30,063 bases of DNA from Firmicutes bacterium UBA4049 (lineage in GTDB: Bacteria; Bacillota; Desulfotomaculia; Desulfotomaculales; Nap2-2B), in assembly GCA_002382755.1 (NCBI GenBank), contig DFZT01000036.1:1-30063 (forward strand). Reading direction: 5' to 3'. Made by a program: the position numbers and the translations under genes. Of the stretch, positions 1 to 7,545 are shown in pieces (position 1 is the first letter of the stretch; the number at the start of each line of letters is the position of its first letter). Below the pieces are notes generated by a model. It worked only from the letters and a program-made list of their open reading frames with translations. It searched no databases and had not been told where the DNA came from.

Positions 1-439
1 CCTTAGTGGATACCGCAAAGCATGAAGCAGGAAAAGGGGCGACTGCCTTTTCCGACCCCAGTGCAGCTTGTACTCCCAGCAAGGTTAGCCCTTCTAGCAG
101 ACCCCGGCACAAATAGCGGTAGGATTCCTCGACTCCGAGCGGGGTGTCTTCACCAGCCCGGGCTACAATACTATAAGTTAGGTCGTCCTTGTGCAGCACA
201 GCCCGCCCACCGGTAATCCGCCTGACCAGGGATATGCCATATTTGTCCAGGGCCGCCTGGTTGATACTCCCGGTTTTCTGAAAGTAACCCAGGGAAATCG
301 CCGGGGGCGACCACTGGTAAAATCTTAATACAGGGCCTGTTATTCCCCCGGTATGTTTCTTTAGCAGGGCCTCGTCAATGTCCATATTAACTTTCGGGGA
401 CATCGCGCCATGTTCAATTAAACGCCATACTTTATCCAA
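1..439 (-). CDS. Lipoate-protein ligase / octanoyltransferase (LplA/LipM family), 3' end outside window
   Basis: This protein attaches lipoate or octanoate to a carrier protein. Read on the minus strand from a TTG at 439, it opens MDKVWRLIEHG and continues through the family block RRITGGRAVLHKDDLTYS, the lipoyl-AMP or octanoyl-binding loop of the biotin/lipoate ligase fold (PF03099). It runs off the window at SCFAVSTK. A Cys in that place is the acyl-thioester residue of LipM-type octanoyltransferases, so LipM is as likely as LplA. About 146 residues are visible of a usual 250-280. The start overlaps the lipA stop by several bases, so the two genes are probably translationally coupled. It closes the arsenic/lipoyl operon and, with LipA, would lipoylate the GcvH-like carrier upstream. 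Family is confident; the exact substrate is not. Confidence 0.85.
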   Translation of the reverse strand, partial: MDKVWRLIEHGAMSPKVNMDIDEALLKKHTGGITGPVLRFYQWSPPAISLGYFQKTGSINQAALDKYGISLVRRITGGRAVLHKDDLTYSIVARAGEDTPLGVEESYRYLCRGLLEGLTLLGVQAALGSEKAVAPFPASCFAVSTK

Positions 440-1319
440 GTTTGATTACACTCCCGTAATTTTCACCGGCATGGTAGGAACTGCGTACTAGAGGGGCAGA
501 GGCCACGGCCTGGAAACCCATGTTTAAAGCTTCCGCCTCCCACTGTTTGAATTCTTCTTCCGGCAAATAGCGGTTTACCGGATAATGCCGGAGGGATGGC
601 GCCAGGTACTGACCAATTGTGACCATGCTCACCCCTGCTTCATGCAAATCCTTTAAAACCAGGCGTATCTCTTCTTCCTTTTCACCTAGCCCAAGCATGA
701 TCCCAGACTTGGTAATTACAGAAGTATCCGTGAGCTTTACCGCAGCCAACAAATCCAGTGAACGGCCATAATGGGAGCCATGACGAACGGTAGAGTATAG
801 CCGGGGAACAGTCTCCACATTGTGACCAAAAACTTCCGGCCGGGCTTCAATAACGATTTTAAGCGCTTGGGCTGAGCCATTGAAATCTGGTGTAAGTACT
901 TCTATAGAAGGAGGATTAGCCAACTTTCGCAATTCGCGGATCACTGCAGCAAAGTGGCCAGCACCGCCGTCCGGAAGATCGTCTCTGGTTACAGAAGTAA
1001 TCACCACATGAGAAAGTCCCATGTCGAATACCGCCTGCGCTAACCTATACGGTTCCTGGTCGTCTACCAGAACCGGACGGCCTTTTTCTACCGCGCAGAA
1101 ACGGCAACTCCTTGTACAAATACTGCCCAGAATCATAAATGTTGCCGTTCCCCGGGAGAAACAGTTGCCCCGGTTTGGACACCGTGCACTTTCGCAAACC
1201 GTATGCAGCTGACTGCTTTTTATTTGCTCGTTTGTTGCCACAAGCATTTGATTGTCCCGGCCCTTTTTACCCTGACGCACTGCTTCTAACAGCCAGCGGG
1301 GCGCTTGTGGTGATACAAT
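432..1319 (-). CDS. lipA: Lipoyl synthase
   Basis: Radical-SAM enzyme that inserts two sulfurs into a protein-bound octanoyl group. Counting from the GTG at 1280, the auxiliary-cluster cysteines are C29, C34 and C40 (CESARCPNRGNC). The radical-SAM CxxxCxxC is C55, C59 and C62 (CTRSCRFC). The C-terminal RSSYHA carries the Ser that ligates the auxiliary cluster. The GTG at 1280 has no ribosome binding site and would remove the family's PRWL-type N-terminus, which is present just upstream in the same frame. The only good Shine-Dalgarno (AAAAGGA, about 1332-1325) points to ATT at 1319 or a nearby near-cognate codon. I therefore place the start at 1319 with low certainty. Transcribed after lpd and overlapping the ligase gene. 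Confidence 0.9.
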   Translation of the reverse strand: MVSPQAPRWLLEAVRQGKKGRDNQMLVATNEQIKSSQLHTVCESARCPNRGNCFSRGTATFMILGSICTRSCRFCAVEKGRPVLVDDQEPYRLAQAVFDMGLSHVVITSVTRDDLPDGGAGHFAAVIRELRKLANPPSIEVLTPDFNGSAQALKIVIEARPEVFGHNVETVPRLYSTVRHGSHYGRSLDLLAAVKLTDTSVITKSGIMLGLGEKEEEIRLVLKDLHEAGVSMVTIGQYLAPSLRHYPVNRYLPEEEFKQWEAEALNMGFQAVASAPLVRSSYHAGENYGSVIKLG

Positions 1320-1342
1320 AATGTCCTTTTCTATTATGCAAT

Positions 1343-2734
1343 CTACCCCCTTTCCGGAGGAGACATATGGATAGCTCTGCCCAGAACCCCCTGGGCAACT
1401 TCCAACACCGCCTCGGGCAGTGTGGGATGGGCGTGGATAGTTTCTGTAATACCTTTAACGCCAATGTTGTTTCTCATAGCAAGAGAAATCTCAGCAATTA
1501 AGTCGCTGGCATGGGGGCCGATAATATGGCCGCCCAGGACCTGCTCTGTCTTAATGTCAACCACAAGCTTGATCATACCCTCCCAGTCACCCATAGCCTG
1601 GGCCATACCGAGGGATTTAAAGGGAAAGGATACCGCCGTAGCAGTATGCTGCTCCCGGGCCTCTTCTTCGGACAATCCTACGGCAGCATACTCGGGAGAG
1701 CTAAAAATGCAGCGGGGAATAACTCTATAATCCATTGCACTGCTTATACCCATAGCATTTTCAGCCGCAACAATCCCTTCGGCAAAGGCAACATGGGCCA
1801 ACAACATCCCGCCTATAATATCACCGGCGGCATAAATTCCTGGAACAGAGGTGCGCATACACTGGTCAACCTTCAGAGGCCTTCCGTTATGTTTAATTCC
1901 GACGCTTTCTAATCCTATATCCTTAACATTTGCAACCCGGCCTACTGCCAAAAGCATCTTATCGTTCTCAAGCGTTTTACCGTTATCCAGGGTTACCCGC
2001 ACCCCGGAGTCTCCTTCAATATTTAATACCTTTACACCGGTTAGAATTTTAACTTTCCGGCGCTTCAGCATGGTCTGCAGGTATTCCACCATCTGTGCGT
2101 CTTCCCGGGGTAGAATTGTTTTTTCCATTTCAATTAAGGTTACCATACTGCCCAATTCAGCCATAATAGCAGCCATTTCCACCCCTACCGCACCCCCGCC
2201 CAGCACCAGTAAGGAGGGAGGAACTGAAGATATTTCAAGTATATCGTCAGTGGTCAGCACCCCGGTTGTATCTCCGGCTGCTATAACCGGCCTGGCTGGC
2301 CGGGAACCGGTAGCGATTACTATTTTCCGGGCCTGGAGTCGTATAAGTGTATCATTTTGGTTTACTTCCACTATGCCAGGACTATTTAATCGTCCGACCC
2401 CTTCCAAAAGGTCGATGCGGTTTTGCTTAAACAAGTACCTGATGCCCCCGCGAAGAAGTTCCACCACTTTATTTTTTCTGGCAATAATAGCTGCAATGTC
2501 AGGGGTTATGCCTTCAACATTGATGCCGAAGGTCTTGGCTTTCCTGGCCAGGCGCAATACTTCTACCGAGGCCTTGATGGTTTTTGTAGGGATACAGCCT
2601 TTGTTTAAACAAACTCCACCCAGTTGGGCGCTTTCAACAACAGCAACCCGCCCGCCTAACTGGGCAGCGCGGATTGCTCCCTGGTACCCGGCCGGCCCGC
2701 CCCCAAGAAAGATAACATCATAAACTGCTGACAT
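1343..2734 (-). CDS. lpdA: Dihydrolipoamide dehydrogenase (E3-type flavoprotein disulfide reductase)
   Basis: FAD- and NAD-dependent enzyme that exchanges electrons between NAD(H) and protein-bound lipoyl disulfides. It has 463 residues, the normal family length. An N-terminal FAD-binding GGGPAGYQGA is followed by the redox-active pair C42/C47 in GGVCLNKGCIPTKT, an NAD-binding GGGAVGVEMA, and the C-terminal HAHPTLPE catalytic His-Glu dyad. No 2-oxoacid dehydrogenase E1 or E2 gene lies nearby. The only lipoyl-domain partner in the window is the GcvH-like protein at 4888-5349. It sits between osmC and lipA in a minus-strand operon that begins with arsR and acr3, so its likely job is to keep the lipoyl carrier (and perhaps OsmC) reduced. 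The role in arsenic handling is inference; the enzyme family is certain. Confidence 0.95.
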   Translation of the reverse strand: MSAVYDVIFLGGGPAGYQGAIRAAQLGGRVAVVESAQLGGVCLNKGCIPTKTIKASVEVLRLARKAKTFGINVEGITPDIAAIIARKNKVVELLRGGIRYLFKQNRIDLLEGVGRLNSPGIVEVNQNDTLIRLQARKIVIATGSRPARPVIAAGDTTGVLTTDDILEISSVPPSLLVLGGGAVGVEMAAIMAELGSMVTLIEMEKTILPREDAQMVEYLQTMLKRRKVKILTGVKVLNIEGDSGVRVTLDNGKTLENDKMLLAVGRVANVKDIGLESVGIKHNGRPLKVDQCMRTSVPGIYAAGDIIGGMLLAHVAFAEGIVAAENAMGISSAMDYRVIPRCIFSSPEYAAVGLSEEEAREQHTATAVSFPFKSLGMAQAMGDWEGMIKLVVDIKTEQVLGGHIIGPHASDLIAEISLAMRNNIGVKGITETIHAHPTLPEAVLEVAQGVLGRAIHMSPPERG

Positions 2735-2746
2735 GATAAGCCTCCG

Positions 2747-3172
2747 TTACTCGACTATTTCAATGACAGGCTCGATGATTATTTCACTTTTGACCGAATC
2801 GGAAATAGTAGAATATTTCCTTGCGGCCTGTAACGCCCTTTTTACCACTGCTTCTTTAGTATTGCTAACTACCAGGTGGGGTTTTAAAGTAACCCTGTTA
2901 AACCAGGAGGTTTTGTCAATCCTTTCTTCAACCTCGCCCGTAGCTACGCACTCAAAGGATAGCAACTCTATTTTGAAGCGCTCAAACGCCCATAGGACCA
3001 TCATGTGCACGCAGGTGTTTATTGCAGCCATATAGGCATCTTCCGGTGTCATCATTTTGTGGTGGCCGTGCAGAGTAGGCGGGGCCGAGAACTCCATTTC
3101 TGTTCCGTTCTCGCAATACATATAGCCCCGGTGCTCACCTTTCCAGATCACTTTATTAGAATAACTGGGCAT
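2747..3172 (-). CDS. OsmC/Ohr-family thiol peroxidase-like protein
   Basis: Small 141-residue protein of the OsmC/Ohr family, whose members reduce hydroperoxides with two cysteines. Candidate catalytic residues are C54 in TPEDAYMAAINTCVHMM and C75 in LLSFECVATGEVE, in the usual places for the peroxidatic and resolving Cys. A third Cys (C20) is extra. A strong ribosome binding site (AGGAGGA) precedes the ATG at 3172. Members of this family, especially Ohr, are known to be re-reduced by lipoylated proteins and dihydrolipoamide dehydrogenase rather than thioredoxin. That fits the gene immediately downstream (lpd) and the lipoyl carrier upstream. Whether the substrate here is a peroxide, or a thiol or arsenical adduct, cannot be told from sequence. 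Confidence 0.85.
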   Translation of the reverse strand: MPSYSNKVIWKGEHRGYMYCENGTEMEFSAPPTLHGHHKMMTPEDAYMAAINTCVHMMVLWAFERFKIELLSFECVATGEVEERIDKTSWFNRVTLKPHLVVSNTKEAVVKRALQAARKYSTISDSVKSEIIIEPVIEIVE

Positions 3173-3203
3173 ATCTTATCCTCCTCTTAAAACGATAGCT
3201 TTG

Positions 3204-3987
3204 TTATTTTTGTGCTTCGATTATAAAGGATGCCACAAATTCTTCCATGCCGGGGACCCAGCTTTTTATTATATCTTTGCTGCTATCTTTTGGAATCAAT
3301 TGGATATTTTTAAACCCGGCATTTTGGAGCATTATTTTAATATTTTCAGCATGCTCAGCTCCGGCTATACAGCCGGAAATACTTGCAAGGTTATTCTTTA
3401 TATGCTCAGGTAATTCCGCTGTAGCAACAATATCAGATATAGATATCCTGCCTCCGGATTTAAGTACCCTATATATATCATTAAAAACCTGCTGCTTATC
3501 CAAAGATAGATTTATAACACAATTTGATATTACAGCATCAACTGACTTATCAGCCACCGGTATGTGCTCAATTTCTCCCAACCTAAAGTCGATGTTTTTA
3601 TAACCACTTTTTTCGGCATTCTGCCTGGACAGCTTGATCATTTCCGGTGTCATATCCACTCCAATAACAAACCCGGTTTTCCCCGACCTGCTTTCTTGCC
3701 AAAAAACAGTCAAATCCGCCGCCACTGCCAAGGTCAAGCACCACTTCACCTTCCTTAAGCGATGCAATAGCAATTGGGTTTCCGCAGCCCAACCCCATAT
3801 TGGCTTCAATTGGAACATCTTCAAAGTCGCTTTCAGAATAACCAATTTTAATAGCTGTATCCACGATATTCATCTGCGGACCACTACAACTGCAGCCTCC
3901 GTTGCAGCATTCCACTGCGGAACCTTTTAAAGCAACCTCGGAATAATTTTTTCTAATTAAATCTCTAATTTCTTCTTTATTATTCAA
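3204..3987 (-). pseudogene. arsM: Arsenite methyltransferase ArsM, reading frame broken by one base
   Basis: SAM-dependent methyltransferase of the ArsM (As(III) S-adenosylmethionine methyltransferase) family. The first part, from a TTG near 3987, has an N-terminal Cys cluster (ECCNGGCSCSGP) and the SAM-binding VVLDLGSGGGFDCFLARKQVG. The frame then shifts, and the rest (GKTGFVIGVDMTPEMI through the conserved Cys in SNCVINLS and SGCIAGAEHA) follows in another frame down to 3204. Removing one base from the run of four C on the plus strand (3681-3684) rejoins the two halves into a family-like protein of about 260 residues. The neighbouring genes are intact, so either a homopolymer sequencing error or a real recent mutation is possible. 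The TTG at 3987 lies 10 nt after a GGAGG; another TTG is at 3996. Confidence 0.85.
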
Positions 3988-4025
3988 AATGCTCAAGCCT
4001 CCGTTCAGTTGTAAACCTTTATAAT

Positions 4026-4457
4026 TCACTGACCTTCTGCTAGAGTCGAATCGACCTTTTTGACTATTTCACCAGCTACCAAATCTATTGCAGTCTGGTC
4101 TGCATCCATTAAGGTACGGGCGGAACCAGGAGCATTAATACCATGTTCTTTCAATAAATCTGTGATAACTATGGAGTACCGTGGCTTGCCGCTGAGTCTT
4201 TCAGTGCTGATTTGGCTGCAGCGTTTGTCGCAGCCGTCTACTGTGATAGTCGGAAACTTATTTGCAAATTCCCTTTCTTCTTTACCACCGGCTATAAAAA
4301 GGGGCAGGCAGATGGTAACTGTACTGCCGGGTTTGAGTTTATCCAACAATTTACGGCAGGCAAACCTGGTCAGTGTTCCCTCAGGCAGTTCTTCCCCGTT
4401 GCATGGAATAATTCCCACCTTCTTGGGTTTTATTTCTACGAGTTCAAGAAGTTCCAA
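4026..4457 (-). CDS. DGC-domain putative zinc-binding protein (copy 2)
   Basis: 143-residue protein of the DGC-domain family of small putative metal-binding proteins. Visible features are an N-terminal PCNG after a beta strand (VGIIPCNGEELPEGTLTRF), a Cys in TICLPLF, and the signature DGCDKRC. The family's biochemical function is not established, but these proteins recur near arsenic and heavy-metal genes. It is preceded closely by a second, divergent DGC protein and followed by arsM; the tandem arrangement suggests a heteromeric pair. The cysteines would suit binding Zn(II) or As(III), which is inference. The stop lies at the beginning of the region read as arsM, so translation is probably coupled. 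Confidence 0.75.
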   Translation of the reverse strand: MELLELVEIKPKKVGIIPCNGEELPEGTLTRFACRKLLDKLKPGSTVTICLPLFIAGGKEEREFANKFPTITVDGCDKRCSQISTERLSGKPRYSIVITDLLKEHGINAPGSARTLMDADQTAIDLVAGEIVKKVDSTLAEGQ

Positions 4458-4462
4458 ATTTA

Positions 4463-4885
4463 TCAGTCCTCCTTTTTGCCTAGGCAGTCAATTTCCTTTG
4501 CCAGGTCTTCGGCTAAAAACTGTACTAACTTAAAGCCAGGTTCCCCAAGATCAAGCACTCCAGTTGGTCTAAGATCCTTGTGATGCTTGAAGATATTAAT
4601 AACCCTTACAGAATGATCCACTTTTTTACCGGTGGACTCTACATTTTTACGGGCACAATCACTGGCACAGCCGTCTATTGTAAACACTGTATTATTCTTG
4701 ACCAGATTTACAGCATCTGGGTCCCCGATCATTAGTTTTGCCAGGCAAGTGGTTATAACCTGATCAGGGTAGAAGTCTTCTATCAGGGTATAGGCGGCCT
4801 GCCGCGCCATCTCCCCGTATGCTTTGCCGATACCGCTGCACGGCAGGACCAATACTTTGTTGCCTTTTTCAGCTTTATCTTCCAT
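4463..4885 (-). CDS. DGC-domain putative zinc-binding protein (copy 1)
   Basis: 140-residue protein with the DGC signature (TIDGCASDCARKNV), an N-terminal VLVLPCSGIGKAYGEMARQAAY loop and a further Cys in ITTCLAKLM. It is paralogous to the next gene (4026-4457) but clearly diverged, so this is an old duplication rather than a recent one. It sits between the GcvH-like lipoyl protein and the second DGC protein, with only a few bases on each side, which is strong evidence for co-transcription. Function unknown. A metal- or arsenic-binding partner of the lipoyl carrier is a reasonable guess from the cysteines and context only. Confidence 0.75.
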   Translation of the reverse strand: MEDKAEKGNKVLVLPCSGIGKAYGEMARQAAYTLIEDFYPDQVITTCLAKLMIGDPDAVNLVKNNTVFTIDGCASDCARKNVESTGKKVDHSVRVINIFKHHKDLRPTGVLDLGEPGFKLVQFLAEDLAKEIDCLGKKED

Positions 4886-4887
4886 GA

Positions 4888-5349
4888 TTATTCCCCCTGC
4901 TTTTGCATTTCTTTGTCGATTTTTTCCTCCATTTTCGGAAAATATGTTTTGGCCTCCATTAAGCCGGGCTTTTCACTTTCCCAGCTGGAAGGCTTTATTT
5001 TATAGATCCAGCCCTCACCGAAGGGATCTGTATTAATCAACTGCGCGTTTTCCTCTAACTCAGCGTTTACCTCGGCTATCTCTCCGCTGACCGGTGATAT
5101 TAGGGTGAGAGTGGTTTTGATAGTTTCCAGGATGCCAACGTTGTCACCTTGCTTTATCTTGGTCCCGATCTCAAAAGCTTCTATAAAGGCTACATCGCCG
5201 ATCACTTTCTGCTGAAAATCGGTTATACCCACCAGCAGCAAGTTGCCATCCTCTCGCACCCAGCACTCCCCTGGATGATACAGGCAGCCGACACTAACCT
5301 TAAAAATAAACTTATCGTATGTTGCCTCCATAAAATTATGGTCGGACAT
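4888..5349 (-). CDS. GcvH-like lipoyl carrier protein
   Basis: 153-residue protein of the glycine-cleavage H-protein / lipoyl-domain fold. The predicted lipoyl-lysine is K78 in GILETIKTTLTLISPVSGEI, matching the ES(V/I)K...SPVSGE pattern of GcvH. The WIYKIKPSSWE region near the C-terminus also matches GcvH. It differs in its N-terminus, where a CLYHPGECW pair of cysteines appears, and in a charged C-terminal tail. No gcvT or gcvP gene is present. The operon instead provides a ligase/octanoyltransferase, LipA and Lpd, so this is probably a dedicated lipoyl carrier, comparable in logic to the lipoate-binding proteins of sulfur oxidisers. A reduced lipoyl group would bind arsenite tightly, which is established chemistry. 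That it does so here is inference. Confidence 0.85.
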   Translation of the reverse strand: MSDHNFMEATYDKFIFKVSVGCLYHPGECWVREDGNLLLVGITDFQQKVIGDVAFIEAFEIGTKIKQGDNVGILETIKTTLTLISPVSGEIAEVNAELEENAQLINTDPFGEGWIYKIKPSSWESEKPGLMEAKTYFPKMEEKIDKEMQKQGE

Positions 5350-5414
5350 TGAAAAGCCTCCTTAAAAATAATTGTTTTGGCATATCTGTCTTTAAAACAA
5401 AATTAAAATTGAGG

Positions 5415-5756
5415 TTACTGCTCACCTAGAATATCATCAATAGACTGATTTATAGCTTCTGGAGATAATCCTCCGTGAAACCGGGGTTGGCCGTTAATTA
5501 CGGTGAGAGGTAGTCTCACTTTATCAAGTATCTCTATTATATTGGGATAATCTTTAATCTTATCTGAGGAGGTATCTACGAACATAAACTCAACTTTATC
5601 GCCGTGCTTTTCCTCTAATTGCTTGCCTAATTCTAGTGCTTCATCCTTCATAGTCTTTTCAGGCCCGCAACATGTGGCGCCGGTACCGCAGCCTCACCCG
5701 GATGGGACCGGAATATTTAACCCGAATATGGTTACCCGAACTATTTTGTCTGACAT
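5415..5756 (-). CDS. Thioredoxin-like selenoprotein candidate with in-frame TGA (Sec21)
   Basis: A reading that starts downstream of the TGA sees only 78 residues. Read from the ATG at 5756, which has an AGGAGG ribosome binding site 8 nt upstream, the frame gives MSDKIVRVTIFGLNIPVPSG, then TGA (5694-5696), then GCGTGATCCGPEKTMKDEALE. The beta-strand start (VRVTIFG), a redox loop rich in Sec/Cys, and the later LPLTVINGQ cis-Pro-like segment indicate a thioredoxin-like fold, distantly like YuzD/DUF1462. The total is 113 residues with the TGA read as selenocysteine. A paralogue at 9855-10190 has a TGA in nearly the same place. The gene lies between acr3 and the GcvH-like protein, so it probably acts as a reductant or chaperone in arsenic handling. 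I did not find a convincing SECIS by eye. Confidence 0.75.
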
Positions 5757-5768
5757 ATTAGCTTCCTC

Positions 5769-6830
5769 CTACTTTTGATTTTCATTAAGTGTAAAATATT
5801 TACTTTTGAAACCAAGGGCAATATTAACAAGGCCGATCATTACCGGCACTTCAATTAGGGGACCGATTACCGCAGCAAAAGCTTGCCCGGAATTAATCCC
5901 AAAAACAGCTACTGCCACTGCGATTGCCAGCTCAAAGTTATTGCTGGCGGCTGTAAAAGCAAGCGTCGTAGTCTGGCCGTAATTAACCCCAAATGATTTG
6001 CTAAGGAAGAAGGAAAGAAAGAACATTATTACAAAGTAGATGAGAAGCGGTATGGCAATCCTAACCACGTCCATAGGTAAGGCTATAATATAATTACCCT
6101 TCAGAGAGAACATTACAATTATTGTAAACAGCAGGGCAATCAGGGCCAGAGGGCTAATCTTGGGGATAAATTTTTTCTCATACCACTCTTTGCCTTTGAC
6201 TGGCATCAGTGAAAACCTGGTGATAATACCGCCAAGAAACGGTATGCCAAGGTAAATAGCCACGCTCTTGGCCACTTCGGCCATGGAAATATGCACAACC
6301 ATAGATTTAATACCTAACCACTGGGGCAATAGAGTAACAAAAAAGTAGGCGTAAACAGAAAAGAAAAGCACTTGAAAGATCGAGTTTAAGGCTACCAGCG
6401 CAGCCGCGTACTCCGAATCGCCTTTGGCTAAGGAGTTCCAAACAATGACCATTGCTATACAGCGGGCCAGGCCGATGATAATTATGCCTACCATATATTC
6501 CGGGTAATTATGTAATAAGATGATTGCTAGAAAGAACATCAAAACAGGTCCGATAATCCAGTTCTGCACTAATGAGAGCGTCAAAACCTTACCATTCTTA
6601 AATACCTTGCCGATTTCCTCATATTTTACCTTGGCCAGGGGCGGATACATCATTACAATCAAGCCTATAGCAATTGGTATGGAAGTAGTTCCAACCTGGA
6701 ATTTCTTTAATAGACTGGCTACTTCGGGTACCATGTAACCCAGTCCTACTCCAAAAAACATAGCCAGAAAGATCCATAACGTCAAATATCGGTCAAGCTT
6801 AGATAATTTTGCCGTAGCTTTTTCAGACAT
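5769..6830 (-). CDS. acr3: Acr3-type arsenite efflux permease
   Basis: 353-residue integral membrane protein of the Acr3 family (bile acid:sodium symporter superfamily), which exports arsenite. About ten hydrophobic segments are visible. The family hallmark [19 protein letters not shown] contains C124, the conserved Cys essential in other Acr3 proteins. The later block [21 protein letters not shown] is also typical. It starts a few bases downstream of arsR and precedes the selenoprotein candidate, so it is the second gene of the arsenic/lipoyl operon. Regulation by the ArsR encoded just upstream is expected. Confidence 0.95.
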   Translation of the reverse strand: MSEKATAKLSKLDRYLTLWIFLAMFFGVGLGYMVPEVASLLKKFQVGTTSIPIAIGLIVMMYPPLAKVKYEEIGKVFKNGKVLTLSLVQNWIIGPVLMFFLAIILLHNYPEYMVGIIIIGLARCIAMVIVWNSLAKGDSEYAAALVALNSIFQVLFFSVYAYFFVTLLPQWLGIKSMVVHISMAEVAKSVAIYLGIPFLGGIITRFSLMPVKGKEWYEKKFIPKISPLALIALLFTIIVMFSLKGNYIIALPMDVVRIAIPLLIYFVIMFFLSFFLSKSFGVNYGQTTTLAFTAASNNFELAIAVAVAVFGINSGQAFAAVIGPLIEVPVMIGLVNIALGFKSKYFTLNENQK

Positions 6831-6838
6831 ACTTCTTT

Positions 6839-7222
6839 TTACCTCCTTTTTCTGTTATTATTAACCAGCATTTCGCAAACTTCGGGATCAAAACCCATCT
6901 CAATACAAAGATTAGGATTTTGCCTCAGCGGTGAAGGTTTCGGTCTAGAACAGGAAAAGCAAGTAAGATCTTCAAGAAAATCATTCACCTGTTCCAAAAA
7001 TCCCTTAAGACCTTCCTTATCCAAGGTATAAAAAACAATTTTCCCCTCCTTATCACTATTGATCAGACCTGCTTGTTTTAAGATTTTTAAATGGTGAGCT
7101 ATGGCCGGCTGCGACAGACCTATAGCCTTGATGATTTCACAAGCCCCCATTTCCTGGGAGGCCAACAGTTTTAAGATATTTTGCCTGTGCGGATCCCCGA
7201 GCGCTTTCAAGACGTTTAGCAT
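6839..7222 (-). CDS. arsR: ArsR-family metalloregulator (arsR1)
   Basis: 127-residue winged-helix repressor of the ArsR/SmtB family. The N-terminus [17 protein letters not shown] and the recognition helix [20 protein letters not shown] are typical. The classic ELCVCDL metal site in the DNA-binding helix is absent (only C28, in GACEII). Instead cysteines cluster near the C-terminus: C88, C91 (TCFSC), C106 and C116, so the As(III) site has probably relocated, as is known in several ArsR lineages. It is first in the minus-strand operon arsR1-acr3-selenoprotein-lipoyl genes. A ribosome binding site (AGGGAG) precedes the ATG at 7222. Confidence 0.92.
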   Translation of the reverse strand: MLNVLKALGDPHRQNILKLLASQEMGACEIIKAIGLSQPAIAHHLKILKQAGLINSDKEGKIVFYTLDKEGLKGFLEQVNDFLEDLTCFSCSRPKPSPLRQNPNLCIEMGFDPEVCEMLVNNNRKRR

Positions 7223-7299
7223 GACAAACTCCCTTTTCTAAATAATATTTTGATCTCATAGAAAATGTTACCATTATAAATATTTAAATTGTTAGATAT

Positions 7300-7328
7300 A
7301 TAATACCGTTTGCTTTTTTTTAAGTCAA
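7300..7328 (-). promoter_or_regulatory. Sigma-A-type promoter of the arsR1-acr3-lipoyl operon
   Basis: On the minus strand a TTGACT (-35, plus-strand positions 7323-7328) is followed after 17 nt by TATTAT (-10, plus 7300-7305), about 75 nt upstream of the arsR1 start. An AT-rich imperfect inverted sequence follows between about 7265 and 7300 and may be the ArsR operator, but it is not clean enough to define half-sites. Confidence 0.55.
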
Positions 7329-7410
7329 ATTTATTTATTGTAAAAATCTTAAAAGGACTTTGATGGAGGGAGAATAGGATTACCAGTATAAAATGTAAGA
7401 ATCGGTCCCG

Positions 7411-7493
7411 AAAGAAAAAAAGCGGAAGTTAAATAAATACATGAAGAAATTAACTTCATGCGGTTTTAAGAAAAACAACCATTTATAACTTCC
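7411..7493 (-). terminator. Rho-independent terminator downstream of the Met-rich winged-helix gene
   Basis: On the minus strand an outer stem GGAAGTTA (plus 7486-7493) pairs with TAACTTCC (plus 7424-7431). An inner 7-bp hairpin CATGAAG/CTTCATG lies at plus 7440-7446 and 7454-7460. A U-rich tract follows (plus 7411-7421, mostly A on the plus strand). Position and polarity fit termination of the arsR2 / Met-rich gene unit before the arsR1 promoter. The nested hairpins are longer than a minimal terminator. Confidence 0.6.
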
Positions 7494-7545
7494 ACCCAGA
7501 CCTATATTGTGGGTTGAGCATGTCTCTATATTTTTTAAAGATGTT

